Below the pieces are notes generated by a model. That model ran no database searches, was not told the DNA's origin, and saw only the letters and a list, made by a program, of their open reading frames with translations. Both the position numbers and the translations under genes were made by a program. 64,000 nucleotides of DNA from Planomicrobium sp. CPCC 101110 (GTDB lineage Bacteria; Bacillota; Bacilli; Bacillales_A; Planococcaceae), in assembly GCF_007859395.1 (NCBI RefSeq), contig NZ_VOHD01000003.1, forward strand, positions 1,524,637 through 1,588,636, written 5' to 3'. Positions 9,057-18,188 of this stretch are shown one piece after another (the stretch's first letter is position 1; each line of letters begins with the position of its first letter).

Positions 9057-9086
9057 GTGGGCAGTATCGCATGCGAACTGCACCCA
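9057..9086 (+). ncRNA. Candidate pan RNA motif (cis-regulatory hairpin) before panCD
   Basis: GG-GCAGT (9059-9065) pairs with ACTGC-A-CC (9077-9084); inside, TCG pairs with CGA around a CATG loop. This leaves two single bulged adenosines, A9066 on the left and A9082 on the right. The pan motif, known from leaders of panB, panC and panD operons, is described as a simple hairpin with two conserved bulged A residues, so shape and location both fit. Most known examples occur in tandem; only one copy is seen here. Confidence 0.55.
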
Positions 9087-9140
9087 AACCAAACATTTGA
9101 GCAATCCAATCCAATAATTCTGCCTTGATCTTTCAGACAG

Positions 9141-9187
9141 GGACGGAGGAAACCTAAAATGCATTTTCTGTCCTTCTGTCCTTTTTT
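9141..9187 (+). terminator. Leader terminator upstream of panC (possible attenuator)
   Basis: GGACGGAGG (9141-9149) can pair over nine positions, including wobble pairs, with CCTTCTGTCC (9172-9181), followed by six T. The loop contains the small palindrome AAAATGCATTTT. It lies between the panCD promoter and the panC ribosome site, so it would end transcripts unless bypassed. Confidence 0.55.
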
Positions 9188-9237
9188 AGCGGCGGAAGGC
9201 TTTTTATATGGTTTACTCCAAAAAGGAGAGAAAACGT

Positions 9238-10074
9238 GTGCAAACGATTCGAACGGTCGAAGAACTGAAAAATTGGGTCCGCGAAGAAAAAAAATCGGGA
9301 CAAACGATCGGGCTGGTCCCGACAATGGGCTTTCTCCACGAAGGCCACCTGTCTTTGGTCGAAAAAGCCAAGCAGGAAAACGACAAAGTGGTCATGAGCA
9401 TTTTCGTGAACCCGGCGCAATTCGGTCCGAATGAAGATTTCGACCGATATCCGCGCGATATGGAACGGGATCAGCAATTGGCTGCTTCCGCAGGCACAGA
9501 TGTTATATTTGCCCCTTCGGTTGCGGAAATGTATCCTCGTGAATCGCAAATTTCAATTTCGGCCGGCGCCCAAGCGGAAGTGCTCTGTGGGGCAAAGCGT
9601 CCTGGCCACTTTGACGGCGTCTTGAAAGTCGTCACAAAACTGTTTCATTTAACGGAACCCAACCGGGCTTATTTTGGGCAGAAAGACGCGCAGCAGTTGG
9701 CGATTATTGAATCGCTTGTCGCTGATTACAATTTTCCGCTGGAGATACGCCGAGGGGAAACGGTACGGGAAGCGGATGGACTTGCAAAAAGTTCCCGGAA
9801 CGTTTATTTGAGCGAAGCGGAGCGTAGGGAAGCACCGCATTTGCATGCAGCGCTCCAGCTGGGCAAGCAACTCGTGCTTGGAGGCGAAAATCCGTTGCAG
9901 GAGATGAGCGAGTACTTGAAGGAACGCATCTCGGGGAAAATCGACTATATTGAATTGCATGACTACCCGACACTGTCAAAAGAAATTACAGACGAAGCCA
10001 TTTTGGCGCTAGCCGTGCAGTTTGAAAAAGCGCGTTTGATCGATAATGTCATCATAAAATTAAAGGGGAACTGA
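9238..10074 (+). CDS. panC: Pantothenate synthetase
   Basis: 278 residues. Ligates pantoate and beta-alanine with ATP, the last step to pantothenate. It has the nucleotidyl-transferase HxGH motif in [14 protein letters not shown], the [18 protein letters not shown] active-site region, and YFGQKDAQQ followed by the adenylate-binding RKSSRN-like SSRNVYLS. The start is GTG at 9238, 9 bases after AAGGAG; an ATG 30 bases upstream would bury that site. panB, normally first in panBCD, is absent. panD follows 2 bases later. Confidence 0.95.
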   Translation: MQTIRTVEELKNWVREEKKSGQTIGLVPTMGFLHEGHLSLVEKAKQENDKVVMSIFVNPAQFGPNEDFDRYPRDMERDQQLAASAGTDVIFAPSVAEMYPRESQISISAGAQAEVLCGAKRPGHFDGVLKVVTKLFHLTEPNRAYFGQKDAQQLAIIESLVADYNFPLEIRRGETVREADGLAKSSRNVYLSEAERREAPHLHAALQLGKQLVLGGENPLQEMSEYLKERISGKIDYIELHDYPTLSKEITDEAILALAVQFEKARLIDNVIIKLKGN

Positions 10075-10076
10075 AA

Positions 10077-10460
10077 ATGCTGCGAATGATGCTAAATGCC
10101 AAACTCCATCGTGCGACTGTAACACAAGCCGACCTTAACTATGTCGGAAGCATCACGATTGACCAAGATTTACTGGATGCAGCGGGCATGCTGCCGAACG
10201 AGAAAGTCCATGTGGTCAACAACAACAACGGCGCCCGGTTTGAGACGTATATCATTGCGGGGGAACGGGGAAGCGGCGTGATATGTGTGAACGGCGCAGC
10301 GGCTCGCCTTGTCCAAAAAGGAGACATTGTCATCGTGCTGACGTATGGCTATGTTATGGATGAGAACGCGCCCAGCCATAAACCGACTGTCGCCATCATG
10401 AATGAAGACAATACGATTCGGGAAATTATCCATTATGAACCTGAAGCAACCATCATGTAA
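10077..10460 (+). CDS. panD: Aspartate 1-decarboxylase
   Basis: 127 residues, the normal proenzyme length. The protein self-cleaves between Gly24 and Ser25 (YVGSITID), making a pyruvoyl group that decarboxylates aspartate to beta-alanine, the substrate of the PanC just upstream. Conserved [11 protein letters not shown] and NGAAARL segments are visible. ATG preceded by AAAGGGGA within the end of panC, so translation is likely coupled. A terminator follows. Confidence 0.97.
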   Translation: MLRMMLNAKLHRATVTQADLNYVGSITIDQDLLDAAGMLPNEKVHVVNNNNGARFETYIIAGERGSGVICVNGAAARLVQKGDIVIVLTYGYVMDENAPSHKPTVAIMNEDNTIREIIHYEPEATIM

Positions 10461-10466
10461 GAATGC

Positions 10467-10490
10467 GCCTCCATGTTTGGAGGCTTTTTT
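10467..10490 (+). terminator. Intrinsic terminator of panCD
   Basis: GCCTCC, loop ATGTTT, GGAGGC, then six T. Confidence 0.88.
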
Positions 10491-10632
10491 GTTGGTCTTC
10501 CATAAGCGGTCCGTGACATTTTTATGGCTGAACGCAAAGGCATGGGTGAATTAGTCTTGCCGTTAAAAGACGGAAGGCTGAACGATATGGTACAATTTTT
10601 ACGAGAGATTCACCTTAGAAAGAGGGATTTTG

Positions 10633-13392
10633 ATGAATACGCAAAAATATGTTGTTGTCGATATTGAAACAACGGGACATTCCCCTGCAAAAGGTGACCG
10701 GATTATTCAAATAGCGCTCGTGACGATTGAAAAAGGTGTTATTGTTGATACATATATGAAGTTTATCAATCCTGGGAAAAAAATTCCGGTGTTTATTCAA
10801 GATTTGACGAATATCTCGGATAAGGACGTGGCAACTGCTCCGCCTTTTGAAGATTTTGCCGAAACGATCTTCGAAAAATTGCAGGACGCCATCTTTGTGG
10901 CGCATAATACCAATTTCGACTTGACTTTTTTGCAGGCTGAACTGAAAAGGAGCGGGCTGCCGAAATGGCATGGCCTTGCTATGGACACAGTCGAGCTTAC
11001 GCGCCTGATGTACCCGACAGCGTTCAGCTATAAATTGCAGGATATCGCAGCGGAACTTGGCATTCCGCTGACAAGCGCACATCGTGCAGATGAAGATGCA
11101 ATAGCCACAGCCCATTTGTTCCTCCGCGCCAAGGAAGATATGGGAAGGCTTCCTTACGATACGCTGTCGCTTTTGCATAAGCGGTCGTTCCAGTTAAAGT
11201 CCGATCTGTCCCGCTTGGTGTTTGAGATGATGCAGAAAAAAAGAAATGCGCAGCCCGATTTGTTCGACCGCTTTAATGGCATTCCGCTAAAAATCAAAAA
11301 CAGAATTTCAAACACAGCTCCTGTGGAAGTGCCATCGGGGGACTGGCAAAATCGGCTCGAACGAGCGTTCCCCAATTTTGAGCGCCGTAAAAGCCAAATA
11401 GATATGATGAATTCCATTCAAAACACCCTGTTTGAAAACGGGGAAATGGTTATCGAAGCATCGACCGGCATGGGCAAGACGATTGCATATTTGCTGCCGG
11501 CAGCAGAATTCGCCTTTGCGACAAACAAGCAAGTTGTTGTCAGTACCTATACGACCCACCTGCAAGACCAATTGCTGCAAAATGAAGGGAAAATCGTTGA
11601 AAGAGCCATCGGGGCGCCGCTTCGCATTGCACTGATCAAAGGGCTGGGCCATTATATTGACCTGACCCGGTTTGCAGAATTGTTGCAAGGGGATGATGAA
11701 TCCTATGATGAAACATTTACCATCATGCAAGTTTTAATATGGTTGACTTCCACAGAAACAGGCGATTTGAATGAACTGAATGTCTCAAGCGGCGGCCAGT
11801 TTTTGCTCGATAAAATCCGGCGTTCGCATCTTAGGAGGCTGACGCCGCCTGAAAAACGGTATGATTATTACGAAAACGCCTTGATGCAAGCCAAAGAAGC
11901 GCATATTATCGTAACCAATCATGCTTTCTTATTGAATCAACGGGTGCCTAACCCGGCTGTTCTGGAGAATGTCGGCGCCTTTATTTGGGATGAAGCCCAC
12001 CAAGTGGTCCAAGCCGCCGTCGCTCAGCACGAAAAAACATTCGTTTATACCCAATGGAAATATATTTTTGGCCAGCTCGGGCTGTACGATGAACAGCAGC
12101 TGTTTTCAAAACTCTATGAAGCAGCGGACCGTACCGGATTTTCAACAGTGCCGGAACTATTGAAATTAGAGTCGCTGTTCATCAAGTTTGTGGCATTGTT
12201 CGATGAAGTCAGCGCCATTTTGTCAGCCAGTTTTTCCGAGAAGTTCAGAAACAGCCGGCATCAAAAATGCTCTTCATTATTGAGTGAATTGGACATCAAC
12301 AAAGACCGGTTTTTTGATATGCTGCGCTATTTGAACGAATGGATCGATTTGTCGCAGCTTATTTTGCAAAAAGCGGACCGTCTTACGGAAAAAACAGTCA
12401 GTGACCGGATCATCCTGACCGATTGGCGCCATTGGACAGAAGAGCTGATGTTGAAAGCAGTCGAATTCAGCGAAATTTTCGTTTTCCCGCTGGCTGATGA
12501 AGTCAGTTGGATCGAAGGCGATTTAAGAAGTCTGCCTAACAGCTTATCGTTCTACAAACGTCCGTTTGAAGTGACTTCGCTTGTTGAAAACGTCATCGGC
12601 CCAGTTCGTGGAACAAAAGCGGTTGTCTGGTTGTCTGGAACGATGAGCGTGCCTTCGAACGAACGGTTTATCGTCAATCAGCTCGGCATTCCACGGAATG
12701 TTCCCATTTCCAAATTCGATCCGCCGAAAGATTTCTACCAAGGGGCCCGCGTTTTTGTCGTCGATGATATGCCGGATATCCAACAAGTTTCCCAGAGCGA
12801 ATACATCGAGTCGGTCGCTGATGCTGTCGTCCAGACGGTGCTTGTTACGGAAGGTCGCTGTTTTGTGTTGTTCACATCCCAGGACATGCTGCGCAAAACG
12901 GTAGAGCTGATTCAAGATACCGGCCTGTTGGATGATTATATGCTGTTTGCCCAAGGTATTTCTTCCGGCAGCCGGTTAAGGCTGCTGAAGTCGTTCCAGC
13001 GTTTCCAGAAATCCGTTTTGTTTGGCACGAACAGTTTCTGGGAAGGAGTGGACGTGCCGGGGGACGCGCTGCGTGCTGTAGTCGTCGTTCGTCTGCCATT
13101 CACGTCGCCGGATGAGCCGATCTTCAAAGCAAGAACTGAAGCAATCGCAAAAGAAGGGGTCAATCCATTTCTTCAGTATGCGCTGCCGGAAGCCGTGTTG
13201 AGGCTTCGCCAAGGATTCGGGCGGCTGATCCGGTCGAAAAACGACAAAGGGCTGTTCATTGTGTTGGACCGCCGGATTGAGACGAAGTCATATGGCAAGG
13301 AATTTCTAAGCGCCTTGCCAAAAGTGAAAGTCTCAAAAGTGTCCTTAGAAAAGATGGTAACGGATATTGAAGATTGGTATAATAAGCAATGA
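10633..13392 (+). CDS. dinG: DinG-type protein: DEDDh exonuclease fused to a superfamily 2 helicase
   Basis: 919 residues. Residues 1 to about 170 are a DEDDh 3'-5' exonuclease like DNA polymerase III epsilon (VVDIETTGH, HNTNFDLTFL, HRADEDA). The rest is an XPD/DinG-like helicase with Walker A STGMGKT near residue 280, the DEAH box near 453 and the C-terminal GFGRLIRS motif. This exonuclease-fused type lacks the iron-sulfur cysteines of E. coli DinG; I see no four-cysteine cluster. Known members act as nucleases on DNA and RNA. ATG at 10633 follows AGAGGGA; a TTG directly before it is less likely. Confidence 0.93.
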   Translation: MNTQKYVVVDIETTGHSPAKGDRIIQIALVTIEKGVIVDTYMKFINPGKKIPVFIQDLTNISDKDVATAPPFEDFAETIFEKLQDAIFVAHNTNFDLTFLQAELKRSGLPKWHGLAMDTVELTRLMYPTAFSYKLQDIAAELGIPLTSAHRADEDAIATAHLFLRAKEDMGRLPYDTLSLLHKRSFQLKSDLSRLVFEMMQKKRNAQPDLFDRFNGIPLKIKNRISNTAPVEVPSGDWQNRLERAFPNFERRKSQIDMMNSIQNTLFENGEMVIEASTGMGKTIAYLLPAAEFAFATNKQVVVSTYTTHLQDQLLQNEGKIVERAIGAPLRIALIKGLGHYIDLTRFAELLQGDDESYDETFTIMQVLIWLTSTETGDLNELNVSSGGQFLLDKIRRSHLRRLTPPEKRYDYYENALMQAKEAHIIVTNHAFLLNQRVPNPAVLENVGAFIWDEAHQVVQAAVAQHEKTFVYTQWKYIFGQLGLYDEQQLFSKLYEAADRTGFSTVPELLKLESLFIKFVALFDEVSAILSASFSEKFRNSRHQKCSSLLSELDINKDRFFDMLRYLNEWIDLSQLILQKADRLTEKTVSDRIILTDWRHWTEELMLKAVEFSEIFVFPLADEVSWIEGDLRSLPNSLSFYKRPFEVTSLVENVIGPVRGTKAVVWLSGTMSVPSNERFIVNQLGIPRNVPISKFDPPKDFYQGARVFVVDDMPDIQQVSQSEYIESVADAVVQTVLVTEGRCFVLFTSQDMLRKTVELIQDTGLLDDYMLFAQGISSGSRLRLLKSFQRFQKSVLFGTNSFWEGVDVPGDALRAVVVVRLPFTSPDEPIFKARTEAIAKEGVNPFLQYALPEAVLRLRQGFGRLIRSKNDKGLFIVLDRRIETKSYGKEFLSALPKVKVSKVSLEKMVTDIEDWYNKQ

Positions 13393-13473
13393 TAGTTTGG
13401 CAAAGAAAAAAGAGTGCAAGCGGGAAGCTGCCGAATTATTTCTTTAGGCGAAAAAGCGAAGGGAAGGTCACAT

Positions 13474-13644
13474 ATGGAATCCAAAATTGAAGTTCTTACT
13501 ACCGTGAATGTAACGTACCAAGAGGATTTGTATAAAGTAGTGGACGCCTTGAACCGGACATTGAAGCACAATAATTTGATGTTTGGCTTGGCGCTTGATA
13601 AAGAAGACCAGACAAAAGCGGTTTTCACAATTTATAAGACTTAG
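13474..13644 (+). CDS. ypmA: YpmA family protein (DUF4264)
   Basis: 56 residues: MESKIEVLTTVNV at the start and LDKEDQTKAVFTIYKT at the end, matching the small conserved YpmA proteins found between dinG and ypmB in Bacilli. No known function; no membrane segment or metal motif is visible. The ATG at 13474 follows AAGGGAAGG; an upstream in-frame ATG adds 20 residues that do not look conserved. ypmB begins 8 bases after the stop. Confidence 0.85.
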   Translation: MESKIEVLTTVNVTYQEDLYKVVDALNRTLKHNNLMFGLALDKEDQTKAVFTIYKT

Positions 13645-13652
13645 GTGATCAA

Positions 13653-14129
13653 ATGAAGCAATGGGTTATATTTATATCGGGCTTTCTCTCTTTTTTGGCG
13701 GTCGCGCTGATGATTTTAATCATTTTCACGGGCAATAAGCCATTTTCTGCAGCTGAAAAAGAAGCTGTGGAACGCGTGGAAAGCGAGAATCTGCTTGCGG
13801 ATATCGACCGGACATATGTTTATTCGAACAAGCAGCTCTCTGTCACCGTCATAGGCACAGATGCAGAAGGCAAGGCCAAAGCGGCCTTCGTTCCATCAGG
13901 AAAGGGCAAAATAGAGGCGATCAGCCTTGAAGATAAAATAACTGCCCAAGAAGCGCGCGAAATCGCGCTGAAAGAGATGGAAGTCAAAGATATTTTGCAT
14001 ACGAAATTGGGAATGGAAAGCGATGGCCCGGTTTGGGAAATTGCTTTTATAAATGAGGAAGAGCAATTGAATTACGTTTATATTCTAGCAAAAGATGGAA
14101 CTTGGTGGAAACGTATTTTGAATTTGTGA
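13653..14129 (+). CDS. ypmB: YpmB, membrane-anchored PepSY-like protein (DUF5590)
   Basis: 158 residues. One N-terminal membrane helix (about residues 5-26) followed by an extracellular domain of PepSY-like repeats (TAQEAREIALKEMEVKDILH; PVWEIAFINEEEQLNYVYI). The order dinG-ypmA-ypmB-aspB is conserved in Bacilli. Function unknown; a role at the outer membrane face is inferred from topology only. aspB begins 15 bases later. Confidence 0.87.
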   Translation: MKQWVIFISGFLSFLAVALMILIIFTGNKPFSAAEKEAVERVESENLLADIDRTYVYSNKQLSVTVIGTDAEGKAKAAFVPSGKGKIEAISLEDKITAQEAREIALKEMEVKDILHTKLGMESDGPVWEIAFINEEEQLNYVYILAKDGTWWKRILNL

Positions 14130-14144
14130 AAGGGCTGATAATAT

Positions 14145-15335
14145 TTGATCAACTTAGCAGGGCGCGTCCAAACTTTAACACCTTCTACAACTTTGGCCAT
14201 TACGGCAAAAGCGAACGAACTGAAAGCTGCAGGAGTTGACGTCATTGGCTTGGGAGCGGGAGAGCCAGACTACAATACTCCGGAAAACATTTTAACTGCT
14301 GCTTATCAGTCCATGAAAGACGGCAAGACGAAATATACACCTTCAGGCGGCCTGCCTGCTTTGAAAGAAGCGATTATCAACAAGCTGAAGCAGGACCAGA
14401 ATTTAGCCTATGAACCAAAAGAAATCATGGTCGGGATTGGTGCGAAACACGTACTATACACGTTATTCCAGGTTTTGCTTAATGAAGGCGATGAAGTGAT
14501 CATCCCGATCCCATATTGGGTCAGCTATCCGGAACAAGTGAAATTGGCGCAAGGGGTTCCGGTATACATAGAAGCGACATCCAGCCAATCATACAAAATA
14601 ACTGCCGAACAATTGCGGGATGCAATAACCGAACGCACAAAAGCCGTGATCATCAATTCACCGAGCAATCCGACAGGCATGCTTTATACAAAAGAAGAGT
14701 TGGCAGAGCTTGCGGAAGTTTGCCGCGAGGCGGATATTCTGATTGTCTCCGACGAAATTTATGAGAAACTGATCTACGGCGAAGCAGTCCATACCTCAGT
14801 AGCAGAACTGTCAGAAGACGCCAAAAAACGGACAATCATCATCAATGGTGTATCAAAATCCCATTCCATGACGGGCTGGCGAATCGGTTATGCTGCAGGC
14901 GATGCGAAAATCATCAAAGCGATGACTGATCTGGCTAGCCATTCCACATCAAATCCGACGACGACTTCACAATATGCAGCAATTGAAGCGTACAATGGAC
15001 CGCAAGACGCGGTGGAAGAAATGCGCCAGGCTTTTGAAGAGCGGCTGGAAGCTATTTTCCCGAAAGTCGCGGCAATCCCGGGCTTTAACGTAATTCGTCC
15101 GGAAGGGGCGTTTTACTTGCTGCCGGAAGTGGCAGAGGCAGCGGAAAAAACCGGCTATTCCTCTGTTGATGAATTTGCGACGGCGCTTTTGACAGAAGCG
15201 AATGTCGCAGTCATCCCGGGTTCCGGATTCGGCGCTCCGTCGACAATCCGTTTGTCATACGCAACTTCCCTAGAAGCGCTGACAGAAGCGGTTGCCCGTA
15301 TCGATAAATTTGTTGCATCAAAATGGCAAGACTAA
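14145..15335 (+). CDS. aspB: Pyridoxal-phosphate aspartate aminotransferase
   Basis: 396 residues, class I aminotransferase. Converts aspartate and 2-oxoglutarate to oxaloacetate and glutamate. Conserved: GAGEPDYNTPENI near the N-terminus, SPSNPTG, SDEIYEKL, and the PLP lysine in GVSKSHSMTGWRIGY; the C-terminal arginine is in TIRLSYATS. The start codon is TTG at 14145, with GAAAGGG upstream. It lies just before asnS; aspartate is the precursor of asparagine, which fits the pairing. Confidence 0.95.
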   Translation: MINLAGRVQTLTPSTTLAITAKANELKAAGVDVIGLGAGEPDYNTPENILTAAYQSMKDGKTKYTPSGGLPALKEAIINKLKQDQNLAYEPKEIMVGIGAKHVLYTLFQVLLNEGDEVIIPIPYWVSYPEQVKLAQGVPVYIEATSSQSYKITAEQLRDAITERTKAVIINSPSNPTGMLYTKEELAELAEVCREADILIVSDEIYEKLIYGEAVHTSVAELSEDAKKRTIIINGVSKSHSMTGWRIGYAAGDAKIIKAMTDLASHSTSNPTTTSQYAAIEAYNGPQDAVEEMRQAFEERLEAIFPKVAAIPGFNVIRPEGAFYLLPEVAEAAEKTGYSSVDEFATALLTEANVAVIPGSGFGAPSTIRLSYATSLEALTEAVARIDKFVASKWQD

Positions 15336-15359
15336 GAAGATTATTTTTTGGAGGCTAGT

Positions 15360-16655
15360 ATGAAAAAGATAACAATTGCCGAAATGGCAAAATATAACGG
15401 ACAAACAATCAAATTAGGCGCTTGGGTAGCGAACAAGCGCTCAAGCGGAAAAATCGCTTTTCTTCAACTTCGCGATGGTACAGGTTTTGTACAAGGCGTA
15501 GTTGTGAAAGCGGAGGTGGGGGAAGAACTGTTTGCAACCGCGAAAGGGCTGACTCAGGAAACATCCCTTTATGTGACGGGCGAAGTGAAAGAAGACGAGC
15601 GTTCATCATTCGGTTACGAGCTTCAGGTCACAGGCATCGAAGTGCTTCATGTTGCGACTGATTTCCCTATCACACCAAAAGAGCACGGCACAGAATTTTT
15701 AATGGACAACCGCCACTTATGGCTTCGATCAAGAAAACAGCATGCCATCATGAAGATCCGCAATGAAATCATCCGAGCAACGTACGAGTTTTTCAACGAC
15801 AATGGGTTTGTCAAAGTGGATCCGCCGATTCTTACAGGTTCAGCACCTGAAGGAACTTCCGAGCTATTTGCAACAAAGTATTTCGATGAAGACGCGTTCT
15901 TATCGCAGTCTGGTCAGCTTTATATGGAAGCTGCTGCAATGGCACTTGGGAAAGTATTTTCTTTCGGCCCGACTTTCCGCGCGGAAAAATCCAAGACACG
16001 CCGCCATTTGATCGAATTCTGGATGATCGAACCGGAAATGGCTTTTGTTGAACATGAAGAAAGCCTGGAAGTGCAGGAGCAGTTCGTCTCGCATATTGTC
16101 CAATCGGTCTTGAAAAACTGTGCGTTGGAGCTGGAGCGTTTAGAAAGAGATACAACGAAACTTGAAAAAATAAAAGCACCATTCCCGCGCATTTCATATG
16201 ATGACGCCATCAAATGGTTGAATGACAACGGTTATGACGACATTAAATGGGGAGATGATTTTGGCGCTCCGCATGAAACGGCGATTGCTGAAAATCACGA
16301 TATGCCGGTCTTTATCGTCAATTACCCGATCGGCATCAAACCGTTTTACATGCAGCCGCACCCTGAGCGCAATGATGTCGTCCTGTGTGCAGATTTGATC
16401 GCCCCGGAAGGATACGGGGAAATCATCGGCGGTTCTGAACGGATCCACGATTTTGAATTGATGAAACAACGCATAAATGAGCACAATTTAGACGAGCAGG
16501 CGTATGCATGGTATTTGGAACTCAGCAAATATGGAGCTGTCCCGCATTCAGGCTTCGGGCTTGGGCTTGAGCGCACTGTGGCGTGGATCAGCGGAGCCGA
16601 GCACGTTCGCGAATCCATTCCATTCCCACGACTGTTGAACCGTCTTTATCCATAA
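15360..16655 (+). CDS. asnS: Asparaginyl-tRNA synthetase
   Basis: 431 residues, class II synthetase of subgroup b. The N-terminal OB-fold anticodon-binding domain (to about residue 110) is followed by the catalytic core: motif 2 [21 protein letters not shown] and motif 3 [15 protein letters not shown]. Charges tRNA-Asn. ATG at 15360 has GGAGG five bases upstream; a TTG 12 bases earlier overlaps that site. No T-box element was found before it. Confidence 0.96.
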   Translation: MKKITIAEMAKYNGQTIKLGAWVANKRSSGKIAFLQLRDGTGFVQGVVVKAEVGEELFATAKGLTQETSLYVTGEVKEDERSSFGYELQVTGIEVLHVATDFPITPKEHGTEFLMDNRHLWLRSRKQHAIMKIRNEIIRATYEFFNDNGFVKVDPPILTGSAPEGTSELFATKYFDEDAFLSQSGQLYMEAAAMALGKVFSFGPTFRAEKSKTRRHLIEFWMIEPEMAFVEHEESLEVQEQFVSHIVQSVLKNCALELERLERDTTKLEKIKAPFPRISYDDAIKWLNDNGYDDIKWGDDFGAPHETAIAENHDMPVFIVNYPIGIKPFYMQPHPERNDVVLCADLIAPEGYGEIIGGSERIHDFELMKQRINEHNLDEQAYAWYLELSKYGAVPHSGFGLGLERTVAWISGAEHVRESIPFPRLLNRLYP

Positions 16656-16666
16656 TTAGTTCACTT

Positions 16667-16770
16667 CAGGGCTGAACCGCAAAACGGTTTCAGTTTAAAA
16701 CGAAGAGCGGCCGTTTTGTGGAACTCCTGCATCATTGGCCGGCATTACCGGGTTACCGCCCGGCGCAGAA
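16667..16770 (+). other. asnS-dnaD spacer with competing hairpins
   Basis: CTGAACCG/CGGTTTCAG forms a bulged hairpin after asnS, but its T-tract is poor (TTTAAAA). Its right arm also contains AAAACGG, which can pair with the CCGTTTT some 30 bases on. A further GC-rich hairpin CCGGG-loop-CCCGG precedes the dnaD ribosome site. Confidence 0.4.
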
Positions 16771-16793
16771 ACGAATAGAAAGGTGGTTGGGAT

Positions 16794-17495
16794 ATGCAAC
16801 AGCCGAATCGACTGCAGACCTGGATCGAGCAGGGAAATGTTCACATTTCCCAGCTTTTTTTTCAATTCTATAAGGAATTGAAGATCACGGACGAAGAAGC
16901 GATGTTGCTTATGCACATACACGCGTTTCAACAGCAAGGAAATCAATTCCCCACCCCTGATGAAATAGGCGCACGCATGATGACTTCGCAATTAAATGTC
17001 ACGACAATGCTGCAAAAATTGATGCAGCAAGGCTATTTAGCCATTCAACAAGAAACAATAGAAGAAGTGCTGAACGAAAAGATTTCGCTGCAGCCGCTTT
17101 GGGACAGGCTGCTCGACTGTGTATTCAAAGAGCAGGACCAAGAAAAAGAAAACTCCCAACAGGAAATGGAAGGAGAAATCTTCCAGTTGTTTGAACAGGA
17201 ATTCGGCCGTTTCCTTTCGCCGATGGAAATCGAGACAATATCCATGTGGATGGACCAGGACGGACATACGCCTGCGATTATACGCATGGCCCTGAAAGAA
17301 GCGGTCATCTCTCAAAAAATCAGTCTGCGTTACGTAGACCGGATTTTATTTGAGTGGAAAAAGAAAAACATCAAAACGAAAACAGAAGTATCCAAACATG
17401 CAACATCTTTCAGAGAAAAAAATATACGGATCCAGCCCGCAGGAAATTCGGCAAAAAAAGTGCAATTTTACAATTGGCTGGAGGACCGCAACTAG
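16794..17495 (+). CDS. dnaD: DNA replication initiation/restart protein DnaD
   Basis: 233 residues. An N-terminal winged-helix DDBH1 domain (about 1-120) and a C-terminal DnaB/DnaD DDBH2 domain (about 130-200: EFGRFLSPMEIETISMWMD, then the YxxxI-like SLRYVDRILFEWKKKNI). It helps load the replicative helicase at oriC and at stalled forks. ATG after AGGTGGTTGGG. It directly precedes nth, as in B. subtilis. Confidence 0.94.
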   Translation: MQQPNRLQTWIEQGNVHISQLFFQFYKELKITDEEAMLLMHIHAFQQQGNQFPTPDEIGARMMTSQLNVTTMLQKLMQQGYLAIQQETIEEVLNEKISLQPLWDRLLDCVFKEQDQEKENSQQEMEGEIFQLFEQEFGRFLSPMEIETISMWMDQDGHTPAIIRMALKEAVISQKISLRYVDRILFEWKKKNIKTKTEVSKHATSFREKNIRIQPAGNSAKKVQFYNWLEDRN

Positions 17496-17510
17496 AAGGT
17501 GATCGGTTTG

Positions 17511-18188
17511 ATGACGAGAAAAGAATGGCACCATTGCCTCGAAGAAATGGATCATATGTTTCCGGACGCCCATTGCGAACTTGTTCATAGAAATCCTTTC
17601 GATTTATTGATTGCCACGTTGTTGTCTGCACAATGTACAGACAAACTGGTAAACCGGGTGACTGCGACACTTTTTCAAAAGTACGCAGTGCCGGAAGATT
17701 ATGCAGCGGTTCCTTTGGAGGAATTGGAACAAGATATCCGTTCCATCGGACTTTACCGCAATAAAGCGAAAAACATACAGGCGCTTAGCCGGATACTCAT
17801 AGACCAATACGAAAGCCAAGTGCCGGCAGACCGGGATCTCTTGATGACGCTTCCTGGTGTAGGCCGCAAGACAGCCAACGTTGTCGTATCAGTGGCTTTT
17901 GATATACCGGCGCTCGCCGTGGACACCCATGTCGAGCGTGTAGCAAAACGGTTAGGCATGAACCGCTGGAAAGATACGCCTCTGCAAGTGGAAGAGACAA
18001 TCATGAAAAAGACATCGAAGGAAAATTGGTCGAAAACGCACCATCAAATCATTTTCTTTGGCCGTTACCACTGCAAGGCACAAAATCCCGGCTGCCATAT
18101 CTGTCCGCTTTTTGACCGGTGCAGGGAAGGGAAAAAGCGTGATAAAAAGGGACTTGTTAAACGTGAAGTTGTCACTAAGGTTAACTAA
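17511..18188 (+). CDS. nth: Endonuclease III
   Basis: 225 residues. A bifunctional DNA glycosylase/AP lyase for oxidised pyrimidines. The helix-hairpin-helix LPGVGRKTANVV contains the catalytic lysine, the catalytic aspartate is in AVDTHVERV, and the C-terminal [4Fe-4S] ligands follow the C-x6-C-x2-C-x5-C pattern (CKAQNPGCHICPLFDRC). ATG at 17511, with AGAAGGTGA about 8 bases upstream; a GTG at 17499 is in frame but lies in that site. Overlaps the 5' end of ypoC. Confidence 0.95.
   Translation: MTRKEWHHCLEEMDHMFPDAHCELVHRNPFDLLIATLLSAQCTDKLVNRVTATLFQKYAVPEDYAAVPLEELEQDIRSIGLYRNKAKNIQALSRILIDQYESQVPADRDLLMTLPGVGRKTANVVVSVAFDIPALAVDTHVERVAKRLGMNRWKDTPLQVEETIMKKTSKENWSKTHHQIIFFGRYHCKAQNPGCHICPLFDRCREGKKRDKKGLVKREVVTKVN

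Larger units (their letters stand above)
9016..9096. repeat. 11-bp perfect inverted repeat flanking the panC promoter region
   Basis: ATGTTTGGTTT at 9016-9026 and its exact complement at 9086-9096. The left arm overlaps the birA stop codon and the -35 area; between the arms lie the -10 box and the leader hairpin. In a birA read-through transcript the arms could pair and enclose the hairpin. Confidence 0.7.

Noticed and set aside
9017..9237. T-box or biotin (BirA) operator before panC
   Set aside because: No T-box core sequence (AGGGTGGNACCGCG type) and no recognisable long biotin operator palindrome; the pan-type hairpin fits better.
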